From the NCBI GenBank assembly GCA_031280115.1, contig JAITHF010000162.1:1-5504 (forward strand): a stretch of 5,504 nucleotides of DNA, given 5' to 3'. The translations under genes and the position numbers were made by a program. The notes beneath the pieces are model-generated. The model searched no databases. It was not told the DNA's origin and was given only the letters and a program-made list of their open reading frames with translations. Of the stretch, positions 1 through 4,568 are shown piece by piece (positions within the stretch are counted from its first letter, which is position 1; every line of letters starts with the position of its first letter). This DNA comes from Spirochaetaceae bacterium. Its GTDB lineage: Bacteria > Spirochaetota > Spirochaetia > Treponematales > Breznakiellaceae.

Positions 1-53
1 ACTATCATGGCGTTGCGGCAGTGCGGGCATTTGAGTTTTATGATTATTGTCAT
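1..53 (-). CDS. 5' end of a putative zinc-ribbon protein (partial)
   Basis: The minus strand has an ATG at 53-51 followed by an open frame to the window edge. It reads M-T-I-I-I-K-L, then K-C-P-H-C-R-N-A-M-I. The CPHC pair close to the N-terminus is what begins zinc-ribbon and MJ0042-like domains, where two such Cys-x-x-Cys knuckles bind one zinc ion. Only the first knuckle lies inside the window, so the family cannot be fixed. An in-frame stop (TAA, 59-57) lies just upstream, so the gene cannot start earlier. A weak purine stretch (GAAGAG) precedes the ATG at about 12 bases, so the ribosome site is poor. The gene would be divergent from the LRR gene at 323. Seventeen codons are too few for certainty; it could be a chance frame. 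Confidence 0.4.
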   Translation of the reverse strand, partial: MTIIIKLKCPHCRNAMI

Positions 54-107
54 TATTTATAGTAACTCTTCTTCGCCCGCCCTGTCGATTTACCCCATCA
101 TACTTTG

Positions 108-127
108 TGAGTCACCTCCCTGACTCA
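108..127. repeat. Perfect 7-bp inverted repeat with 6-base loop
   Basis: TGAGTCA (108-114) and TGACTCA (121-127) are exact reverse complements around the loop CCTCCC. On the minus strand the loop reads GGGAGG and, with the start of the next arm, gives GGAGGTGA, a full Shine-Dalgarno match held partly in a loop. A minus-strand ATG-ATG-GGG-TAA mini-frame begins at 101, 13 bases further on. The hairpin could act as an operator for a dimeric repressor or as RNA structure in the leader of the zinc-ribbon gene. No U-run follows on either strand, so it is not an ordinary intrinsic terminator. Confidence 0.55.
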
Positions 128-130
128 GGG
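118..130. repeat. Overlapping palindrome CCCTGA-C-TCAGGG
   Basis: A perfect 6-bp inverted repeat centred on C124. It shares bases 118-127 with the hairpin at 108-127, so the two structures cannot form together in one RNA. As DNA it is also a plausible dimer-binding site. Function unknown. Confidence 0.5.
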
Positions 131-258
131 AAAGACTTCCTTGAGCCGGATTTCACCGCGTCCGGTGCGCGGGTGGCCGACGTGGGCGCGGAAGTAATGG
201 GCCGTGAGGCGGGGTTTCGGTTTTGCCGGGGAGCGCGGTAGTCAATCAACCGTGAGTG

Positions 259-267
259 TGATATAAT
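259..267 (+). promoter_or_regulatory. Extended -10 promoter for the LRR gene
   Basis: TGA-TATAAT at 259-267 is a perfect consensus -10 (262-267) with the extended TGn element directly before it. No good -35 lies 16-18 bases upstream (the sequence there is close to TAGTCA), which is usual for extended -10 promoters. Transcription would start near 274, leaving a leader of about 48 bases before the GTG at 323. The hexamer lies inside a hyphenated palindrome, TGATA-TAAT-TATCA (259-272), so a repressor site over the -10 is possible. Confidence 0.55.
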
Positions 268-308
268 TATCATAAAATACCCTGTTTCGCGTGAACAAGG
301 CGGATGAA

Positions 309-314
309 AAGGAG
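309..314 (+). promoter_or_regulatory. Ribosome binding site of the LRR gene
   Basis: AAGGAG lies 8 bases before the GTG at 323. This spacing favours the GTG over the in-frame ATG codons at 332 and 341, and so decides the start. Confidence 0.65.
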
Positions 315-322
315 CGGCTGTT

Positions 323-688
323 GTGAAAAATATGAAAAATATGAAGAAACGATTTTTGAGGGCGCTCTGGGCGGCGGCGCTTATGGCGGCGGCGGCGGCC
401 AATATCCACGCACAGACCACCCCTGACGGGCTTCGGTATGAGCGGAACAGACAGGGCGGCATAACCATCACAGGCTACACCGGCACCGCCGCAGCAGTGG
501 TTATTCCCGCCGCGATTGAGGGCAAGCCGGTTACCGCCATCGGGGGCTGGGCGTTTGCTCATTGTACGAGCCTTGCCAGCGTAACCATCCCCACCGGCGT
601 TACCGCCATCGGGAACCATGCGTTTTATGATTGCAGCAGCCTTACCAGCGTTACTATCCCCAACAGCGTTACCGCCATCGGGGACTAA
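323..688 (+). CDS. Short exported BspA-type leucine-rich-repeat protein, probably truncated
   Basis: The 121-residue product starts at GTG 323, chosen for its AAGGAG site 8 bases upstream. Residues 1-30 form a signal peptide: basic MKNMKNMKKR, an Ala/Leu core, then cleavage probably after IHA (A30). Residues 34-69 resemble the cap region before the repeats in BspA-like proteins, with G-G-I-T-I-T-x-Y-T-G and V-V-I-P-A. Then come 23-residue LRR_5 repeats of the form V-T-A-I-G-x-x-A-F-x-x-C-x-S-L-x-S-V-T-I-P-x-x: one at 70-92, one at 93-115, and only V-T-A-I-G-D of a third. TAA then interrupts exactly where the next repeat should continue with an A-F element. Family members usually carry many repeats and often a C-terminal anchor or sorting domain; this has neither. 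Family role, by knowledge: extracellular adhesion or host interaction. It may be a silent cassette, a remnant, or a minimal secreted form. Confidence 0.72.
   Translation: MKNMKNMKKRFLRALWAAALMAAAAANIHAQTTPDGLRYERNRQGGITITGYTGTAAAVVIPAAIEGKPVTAIGGWAFAHCTSLASVTIPTGVTAIGNHAFYDCSSLTSVTIPNSVTAIGD
530..682 (+). repeat. 69-bp tandem LRR-coding repeats
   Basis: GTTACCGCCATCGGG occurs exactly at 530-544, 599-613 and 668-682, each 69 bases apart. The material between also matches closely (for example AGCCTTRCCAGCGT). Near-identical nucleotide copies, not only conserved residues, point to recent duplication or gene conversion. They give a substrate for RecA-dependent or slippage change in copy number. 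Confidence 0.85.
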
Positions 689-830
689 AGGGAACACCTT
701 CGGCTGCCCCCAAACCCCCAACCAACGGCTTCCTGCTTCGCGCCCATACGCCATCAAAGCGCGGTGATGCGTTACGTCATACGGGCCCTGCACCAGAAAC
801 CTGCTCACCGCGAGAAGCACCTGAAACAGC
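689..830. other. Spacer between convergent genes
   Basis: 142 bases between the LRR stop and the stop of the minus-strand beta-helix gene. The plus-strand LRR frame stays open after its stop until about 848, but the sequence there no longer resembles LRR repeats. No strong hairpin plus T-run is visible for the LRR transcript; only a weak AAGG-GAACA-CCTT stem (688-700) follows the stop. The minus strand is also open through here into the antisense of the LRR gene. It may be the edge of a recombination event or a dispersed repeat, which one sequence cannot show. Confidence 0.45.
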
Positions 831-839
831 CTACGGCTG
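827..839 (-). terminator. Weak hairpin at the stop of the beta-helix gene
   Basis: On the minus strand CAGCC-GTA-GGCTG (839-827) forms a 5-bp GC-rich stem spanning the TAG stop, followed by TTTC only. The T-run is too short for a confident intrinsic terminator. Confidence 0.22.
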
Positions 840-2288
840 CCGCAGGGAGTTGACGATGTCGTTTGGGGCGTTGCCGCTTATGTCCCCGTTGGTTATCCGC
901 AGTTTCCCCGACTGCTTGTACAACCCGCCGCCGTGCCGCGCCGCGTTGTCCGTAACAACCCCGCCTGAATGTTTGAAGCTCCCGCCTTCTATATATACCC
1001 CGCCTCCGTTGACGCTCAGGTTCTCCTTGACTTCCCCGCCTTTCATAAGAATAAGCGCGTCAATGCCCGCGCAGAGCCCCCCGCCGCCCTGACTCTCCCC
1101 CAGAGCCTTGTTGCCTTGCACCAGCGCCTGATCCTGCACCACCGTAAAAGAAGACGCGCCGCCAAACGAAGCCCCTGCCGGCGCGGAGGGGACTCCCTCG
1201 GCGCACACCCCGCCGCCGCAGGCCGCGGTGTTGTCCAGAATACGGGCGCCCTCTTTCAAAACAAGCTCGGAGGCCAGATTATACACAGCGCCGCCGTCGT
1301 CTCCGGCGCGGTTGCCGGTAATGCTCCCGCGCCCCTGCACAACGCATACGCTGTTGAGCCGCACCGCGACGCCGCCGCCGTCGTTTCCGGCCTGATTATC
1401 CGCAATACTGGCGTCATCGCGTATCATCACGTTCCCATGAAGAGATACCATGATGCCGCCGCCGTTCCTGCCGGCATGATTACCCCGCACCGCGGCCCGG
1501 CCCTGGATAAAAAGCTCCCCCTGATACAGGGCGATGCCGCCGCCGTCAAATTGGCATTGGTTGTCCTGTATGGCCGCGTTATCAAGGAGGGTGCCGGTGC
1601 CGCCGTGCAGCACAATGCCGCCGCCTGAGTTGCCCTGTATGGCCGCGCTGTCCCGCATGGTAAAGACCGTGTTGAACAAGACCGCCCCGCCGCCCTCGTC
1701 AGTACGCACCGCGTTATCAGCGATTACGCTGTCCGCTTCAAGCGTAAATACCCCGTCCCGCATATACACCCCGCCGCCTTCCTGAGCGCGGTTGCCCTGC
1801 ACTGCCGCGCCTTTTCCCAAGGTGAGGCGGGACCCGCCCTCGATAAAGACGCCTCCGCCGTTAAAGGGCGTGTCCCCGGCAGTAAGGCGCAGATCTTGCA
1901 GGAGGATGTGCGCGTTCCCCTGCACTGTGAGCACCCGTTTTCCCGCCATGCCCCGCAGTTCCGCAGGGCTCCCGCCCCCGCCGGTAATGACGATTTCCTC
2001 GCTGCCTGTATCGCGGATATAAAACACGCTGTCAGGAACCCCGCCGGCGCCGGCTTCGCTTGCCGCGTCAAGGGCGCCTAGTACGACAATCCGCCGCTCC
2101 TTCCCGTCCTGCGCCGCACGAAGGGCCCGGGCCAAGGTTCTAAACGGCGCGTCTCTGGTAAGGCCGTTATGGGTGTCCCTCCCGCTGGGGGACACATACA
2201 AGTCCGCGTACACAAACATCTGGCACACCCCAAGGGTGAGCACGGTTAAAAGCGCTGTTTTCATGCCCCCAAGTATACCGCGCCTCAT
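831..2288 (-). CDS. Exported right-handed beta-helix repeat protein
   Basis: The product has 485 residues from ATG 2288, or 477 from the in-frame ATG 2264 (Met9). Neither start has a well-spaced ribosome site, and both give a signal peptide with cleavage after VYA (A28). Residues 31-56 carry the entry motif of parallel beta-helix and pectate-lyase-like proteins: YVSPSGRDTHNG, then APFRTLARAL. Residues 144-455 hold about twelve repeats of 23-28 residues (one 44) built on [GD]N-x(4-7)-GGG[VIL], with GGG at 144, 171, 199, 222, 249, 276, 304, a GGA form at 332, then 358, 402, 428 and 453. This pattern matches the Asn/Gly turns of polymorphic outer-membrane and adhesin-type helices. The chain ends at N-S-L-R-Q-P just after the last coil. 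It has no beta-barrel, lipobox, LPXTG motif or Por-type tail, so it is either secreted or cut short. No catalytic residues are evident. Surface or adhesin role is an inference. Confidence 0.85.
   Translation of the reverse strand: MRRGILGGMKTALLTVLTLGVCQMFVYADLYVSPSGRDTHNGLTRDAPFRTLARALRAAQDGKERRIVVLGALDAASEAGAGGVPDSVFYIRDTGSEEIVITGGGGSPAELRGMAGKRVLTVQGNAHILLQDLRLTAGDTPFNGGGVFIEGGSRLTLGKGAAVQGNRAQEGGGVYMRDGVFTLEADSVIADNAVRTDEGGGAVLFNTVFTMRDSAAIQGNSGGGIVLHGGTGTLLDNAAIQDNQCQFDGGGIALYQGELFIQGRAAVRGNHAGRNGGGIMVSLHGNVMIRDDASIADNQAGNDGGGVAVRLNSVCVVQGRGSITGNRAGDDGGAVYNLASELVLKEGARILDNTAACGGGVCAEGVPSAPAGASFGGASSFTVVQDQALVQGNKALGESQGGGGLCAGIDALILMKGGEVKENLSVNGGGVYIEGGSFKHSGGVVTDNAARHGGGLYKQSGKLRITNGDISGNAPNDIVNSLRQP
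924..1859 (-). repeat. Degenerate ~81-base repeats coding beta-helix coils
   Basis: GCCGCC-type triplets recur about every 80 bases, coding the GGG turns. Conservation is mainly at residue level, but some stretches match exactly, for example CCTGTATGGCCGCG at 1565-1578 and 1634-1647 (both coding AAIQ). The repeats are older and more diverged than those of the LRR gene. Confidence 0.7.
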
Positions 2289-2324
2289 TCCCGCGTGGCT
2301 ACCCGCCGGCGTCTCAAAAAGGGC

Positions 2325-2355
2325 TTGACAGAACCGGGAAAAAAAAGAGTTTTAG
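2325..2355 (+). promoter_or_regulatory. Possible promoter for the small plus-strand gene
   Basis: TTGACA at 2325-2330 is a perfect -35 hexamer. It is followed by an A-rich spacer and a poor -10 (TTTTAG, 2350-2355, spacing 19). The -10 match is only three of six, so this is weak. It sits 22 bases upstream of the ATG at 2377. Confidence 0.25.
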
Positions 2356-2376
2356 CGTATCTTTACCGGAGGTATC

Positions 2377-2572
2377 ATGGCTGGCGCAAAGGTTGAACAG
2401 GAAAGAGAGCGGCTGGCCGCGCTGTACGCCGCCCAGTACCCCCGGCGGCGCGGTGTTTACCCCTAATCAGGCGCCTTTCTGCAATGGCGAAATCCGGCAT
2501 AAGCTCATAATCGCCGGAAAGGCCGCCGGCGGCAGCCTGTCTATTGTGTACCAGGGGCCGCCTGCCAGGTAA
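2377..2572 (+). pseudogene. Small gene broken by a +1 frameshift in a C5 run
   Basis: GGAGG (2368-2372) precedes an ATG at 2377 by 4 bases. The first frame codes 29 residues beginning MAGAKVEQERERLAALYAAQ and stops at 2464-2466. Skipping one base in the run CCCCC (2439-2443) joins it to a frame that continues with P-G-G-A-V-F-T-P-N-Q, then R-H-K-L-I-I-A-G-K and S-L-S-I-V-Y-Q-G, and stops at TAA 2570-2572. The joined product has 64 residues, a charged helical N-terminus and a GC-rich third base on both sides of the join. I do not recognise the family. The 3' end overlaps the lipoprotein gene on the other strand by 32 bases. It could be a sequencing error, a decayed gene, a phase-variable gene or coincidence; I lean towards a real but broken small gene. 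Confidence 0.35.
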
Positions 2573-3221
2573 GCGTGAGGGACGCGCCGTTGGACAGGCG
2601 GAAGAGGCTGCTTACAGGGGACCTGAAAGACACGGTTTTCCCTGCGGGAACAAGCGCCATGTCCGGCGTGTCCGCGAGCGGGGCGCCGCCAGTATCCGCA
2701 AGGGACAGGGTTCCCCCTTTCGGGGACGTGAAAGCCAGAGAGAAGTCGTACCCCTCAGTAACCGCGGTAAAAAGAGACAGCAACTCAGGATCAAGGCCCG
2801 CGCTCCCGCTTGTGAGGGACAGGGCAAGGCAGTACGCCCCGTCTTCTTTACGGGTGAGGGAGGCGCGCTGGCCGGACATATCAAGAAACCGCGCAAGAAC
2901 CGCAGGGTCCCGAAAGTCCAGCACAACCGTCATAACCGTGCGGTCATCCTCCTGCTTCGCGGCAAAAGAGCGCACGTTAAGCCCCGGAACCCGCGCCGCG
3001 GCGCGTTCGAAATCCGCCCTGCCCGCAGGAACCGCGGGCCACCTTTCGTTGCCGTCCAGCTTCCCCAAAGACTCCGCCAGTTTTGACAGCCGGTATTCAA
3101 GGGTTACGGCCCCGGAACCGTCAGCTTTCATCACAATATCGGCCCGTACCCCCACGCAGGAACCCAGCGCCGCCGCCAGAATAAGGCAGAGCGGGGAATA
3201 AAACCGCTTTCTGTGTTTCAT
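2541..3221 (-). CDS. Putative lipoprotein of unknown function
   Basis: The 226-residue product begins MKHRKRFYSP with a basic n-region and a hydrophobic core, then L-G-S-C with Cys22 as the likely lipidated residue (LGSC lipobox). An alternative signal-peptidase-I site follows at V-R-A (A27). The mature N-terminus, D-I-V-M-K-A-D-G-S-G-A-V-T-L-E-Y (28-43), has the alternating pattern of a beta-sheet domain. It resembles the start of LppM/DUF3153-like lipoproteins, in which a DGSG turn sits between two strands. The middle (50-110) is mixed helix and strand; the C-terminal half is strand-rich, with K-T-V-S-F-R-S-P-V near 195. No enzyme motif is visible. The start at 3221 is supported by AAAAAGGA 10 bases upstream. 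An ATG at 3228 is out of frame and too close to that site. The gene lies 120 bases downstream of the DUF503 gene on the same strand. The LppM resemblance is tentative. Confidence 0.8.
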   Translation of the reverse strand: MKHRKRFYSPLCLILAAALGSCVGVRADIVMKADGSGAVTLEYRLSKLAESLGKLDGNERWPAVPAGRADFERAAARVPGLNVRSFAAKQEDDRTVMTVVLDFRDPAVLARFLDMSGQRASLTRKEDGAYCLALSLTSGSAGLDPELLSLFTAVTEGYDFSLAFTSPKGGTLSLADTGGAPLADTPDMALVPAGKTVSFRSPVSSLFRLSNGASLTLTWQAAPGTQ

Positions 3222-3283
3222 GTTTCATGTTTCCTTTTTATTTTCATGTTTTTTATATTCATGTTTTGTTCTTGAATATTCAT
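3218..3283 (-). CDS. Possible 21-residue leader peptide overlapping the lipoprotein start
   Basis: A minus-strand ATG at 3283, with GGAAGG a few bases before it, opens a frame of 21 Lys/Asn/Met-rich residues (MNIQEQNMNIKNMKIK and so on). Its TGA stop (3220-3218) overlaps the lipoprotein ATG as ATGA. Such an overlap can couple translation. The frame is AT-rich and may instead be non-coding leader; the possible -10 at 3252-3257 would place transcription start inside it, excluding it from the message. Confidence 0.18.
   Translation of the reverse strand: MNIQEQNMNIKNMKIKRKHET
3231..3239 (-). promoter_or_regulatory. Ribosome binding site of the lipoprotein gene
   Basis: AAAAAGGAA on the minus strand. 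AGGA ends 10 bases from the ATG at 3221 but only 3 bases from the out-of-frame ATG at 3228, so it supports the 3221 start. Confidence 0.5.
3252..3257 (-). promoter_or_regulatory. Possible -10 for the lipoprotein gene
   Basis: TATAAA on the minus strand (3257-3252) lies about 30 bases upstream of the lipoprotein ATG. It has no convincing -35 (AATATT at spacing 17). It sits in the only AT-rich block of the area, which suggests that the gene can be transcribed separately from the operon upstream. Confidence 0.28.
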
Positions 3284-3341
3284 TCCCTTCCCAAGGCTGC
3301 GCGCCGCGCTTGGTTCCGCCGCCGCCGCGCCTGCCGCCCGC

Positions 3342-3629
3342 TTAAAACTCTTCTGAATAGATGCTCATGTCCTGAATACGGACCGGCGTTTCTTTTTCTA
3401 TCATCTCGAAGGCTTTCATCAAGACTGTCTCCCCGAAGGTCTTTGAGTTGGACACCAGAGCCCCGCCGATTTGGGCAAAGCTCAAGGAGTCGTGCAGGTC
3501 TACCTCTGCTGCGCTCATGCGGAACTTCCGCCTGAGTTTCTCTTTTATCGAATGCACGAGGCGGCGCTTCGCCTTAATCGTATCCGCATGAGGGATCTCG
3601 AAAATTATCTGTATCATAGACACGATCAT
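3342..3629 (-). CDS. DUF503 / YlxP-like protein
   Basis: The 95-residue product matches the DUF503 (YlxP-like) family over its whole length. The start M-I-V-S-M-I-Q-I-I-F is the first beta strand. K-A-K-R-R-L-V-H-S-I-K-E-K-L-R-R-K-F (19-36) is the conserved basic helix. S-A-A-E-V-D-L-H-D-S (39-48) is the conserved AEVD segment, and G-G-A-L-V-S-N (55-61) the next strand. The typical family length is about 90-100 residues. In Firmicutes the gene sits between infB and rbfA and is linked to RNA or ribosome biology, though the biochemical role is not settled. Here it is instead the last gene of a UPRT-TPR operon. It starts 3 bases after the TPR stop, with GGGAG placed inside the end of that gene. 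Family assignment is firm; function is not. Confidence 0.88.
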   Translation of the reverse strand: MIVSMIQIIFEIPHADTIKAKRRLVHSIKEKLRRKFRMSAAEVDLHDSLSFAQIGGALVSNSKTFGETVLMKAFEMIEKETPVRIQDMSIYSEEF

Positions 3630-3632
3630 CTC

Positions 3633-4568
3633 TTAACTCCCGCCCCCGTCCGCGCCGCCCGGCTCAGGCGCCTTCTTCGCGGCTAACCCTTCGATAATCA
3701 GCATTATTTCCTCTTTCCGCCCCTCCGGAACCGCCGCAGCAAGGGCCTCAAGCGCCGGAATGTCCTCAAACCCTTCGGCAACCGCCGCGTTAAGCTCGGC
3801 CATACCCTCGCCGTTCTGCGGGTCCGCCTCAAGGGAGAGGCGGGCAATCCTATAGCGCAGGTCTGCTTTATTGGGGTTTTTGCTGTCTTTGGGCAGGTCT
3901 TTCAGGCTTGACCGGTATTCTTCAAGCGCCCGTGCGAAGAACCCGTGTTCTTCAAGGGTAAGGGCGTACTCGTAGCGCACCAGGGGGTCGCTTTTCATCT
4001 CAAGCCACTGGGCGTAGCGGTCCGCCGCCTCCGGCTTGCGCCGGGCCCGCTGGTTCCGCGCCATAAGAAGGATAAGGTCGCTGTTTTCAAGCAGGGCGAA
4101 GCGGTAGCGGGACAGCACCTCCTCGCTGCGCTCATACTGCTCCATAATATAGAGAAGGAGCGCGTAATTATACCCGTCGTCGGCGCTTTCCGGCGTAAGT
4201 TCCAGCACCCGGCCATAGAGGGACTGGGCCGCGCCAAGGTCTTTGCGCTTCACTTGGGTATACGCCGCGGCTTTCAGGGCCATAACGTTGTCCGGGTCTT
4301 TTGCAAGCACCTCTTGAAAGCGCTTCAGCGCGTCGTCGTACCTGCCGGCTTCAAAGGCGATGCGGCCAAGGTTGTAGTCAGAGGCGGTTCTCGTCTTATC
4401 CGCCTCCCGGGCGCGCTTAAGCCATTTCTCCGCGTCAGCGTACTTTCCCATATCAAAATAGGCCATGCCGATAGCGTAATACTCCTCAGCCGACGTAACG
4501 GCCCTTTGGCCGGCGCAGGAGAGGAGCAGCGCGAAAGCCGCCGCAGCGAGGCTCATAGTTCCCTTCAT
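3633..4568 (-). CDS. TPR-repeat lipoprotein
   Basis: The 311-residue product starts M-K-G-T-M with a short hydrophobic segment ending L-L-L-S-C-A-G; Cys18 is the likely lipidated residue. Tetratricopeptide repeats follow: 27-60 ([18 protein letters not shown]), 61-94 ([17 protein letters not shown], ending D-P-D-N), 95-128 (ending L-T-P-E) and a weaker fourth at about 129-162. Further helical pairs run to about 255. The tail from 297 is a Gly/Pro/Ala-rich low-complexity end. TPR lipoproteins usually act as periplasm-facing scaffolds for envelope complexes; the partner here is unknown. The ATG overlaps the stop of the upstream UPRT gene as ATGA, so translation is probably coupled. Met5 (4556) has AAGGGA close before it, but that start would lose the only positive charge of the signal peptide, so Met1 is preferred. 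Confidence 0.88.
   Translation of the reverse strand: MKGTMSLAAAAFALLLSCAGQRAVTSAEEYYAIGMAYFDMGKYADAEKWLKRAREADKTRTASDYNLGRIAFEAGRYDDALKRFQEVLAKDPDNVMALKAAAYTQVKRKDLGAAQSLYGRVLELTPESADDGYNYALLLYIMEQYERSEEVLSRYRFALLENSDLILLMARNQRARRKPEAADRYAQWLEMKSDPLVRYEYALTLEEHGFFARALEEYRSSLKDLPKDSKNPNKADLRYRIARLSLEADPQNGEGMAELNAAVAEGFEDIPALEALAAAVPEGRKEEIMLIIEGLAAKKAPEPGGADGGGS
3637..3641 (-). promoter_or_regulatory. Ribosome binding site of the DUF503 gene inside the TPR gene
   Basis: GGGAG on the minus strand lies 7 bases before the ATG at 3629 and overlaps the final codons of the TPR gene. Ribosomes ending the TPR gene would be placed to restart on DUF503. Confidence 0.6.

Larger units (their letters stand above)
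54..322. other. Divergent intergenic region
   Basis: About 270 bases with no convincing gene. The part from about 130 to 240 is GC-rich and open in several frames, including a 64-codon plus-strand frame and the tail of a minus-strand frame. Neither has a ribosome site, a recognisable motif or domain-like sequence. The ends are AT-rich. It holds the inverted repeats at 108-130 and the extended -10 promoter at 259-267. It may contain a decayed gene remnant, but I cannot identify one. Confidence 0.5.
3222..3270 (-). repeat. AT-rich leader with repeated ACATGAA motifs
   Basis: On the minus strand ACATGAA-type words recur four times (ATGs at 3262, 3247, 3228 and 3221), followed by A-rich stretches. 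The last two copies are a perfect 7-base tandem, ATGAAAC-ATGAAAC, which puts two ATG codons in different frames side by side. The repeat offers a slippage site that could change the start context of the lipoprotein gene. Confidence 0.45.

Noticed and set aside
47..241. A 64-codon plus-strand frame in the left spacer
   Set aside because: No ribosome site, crosses the inverted repeats, and has no recognisable motif; at most a remnant.
112..471. A 119-codon minus-strand frame across the LRR start and its promoter
   Set aside because: It runs through a consensus extended -10 and the antisense of a signal peptide, and has no ribosome site or recognisable motif.
530..682. Regular repeats considered as a CRISPR array
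   Set aside because: The 69-base periodic units are in-frame LRR codons with similar sequence between the cores, not unique spacers.
242..820. A 192-codon minus-strand frame opposite the LRR gene, with repeated P-D-G-G-N-A
   Set aside because: The repeats are the antisense of the 69-base LRR units, and the plus strand has a promoter, ribosome site, signal peptide and a known fold.
969..1628. A 219-codon plus-strand open frame opposite the beta-helix gene
   Set aside because: It is the antisense of GGG/GN repeats: GCC-rich complement codons avoid stops. It has no ribosome site and only low-complexity Ala/Pro/His sequence, while the minus strand shows a clear signal peptide and ordered repeats.
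2522..2533. Palindrome GCCGCCGGCGGC just past the lipoprotein stop as a terminator
   Set aside because: It has no loop without breaking inner pairs and only CCTTTCC follows. The repeat is also explained by Ala-Ala-Gly-Gly codons of the small plus-strand frame.
2544..3201. Long plus-strand frames (180 and 208 codons) opposite the lipoprotein gene
   Set aside because: Arg/Pro/Ser-rich shadows without ribosome sites; the minus-strand frame has a lipobox, a correct start site and beta-strand pattern.
3291..3313. Inverted repeat CCAAG...CTTGG between the DUF503 and lipoprotein genes as a terminator
   Set aside because: The stem is interrupted and no T-run follows on the minus strand, so it is unlikely to end transcription.
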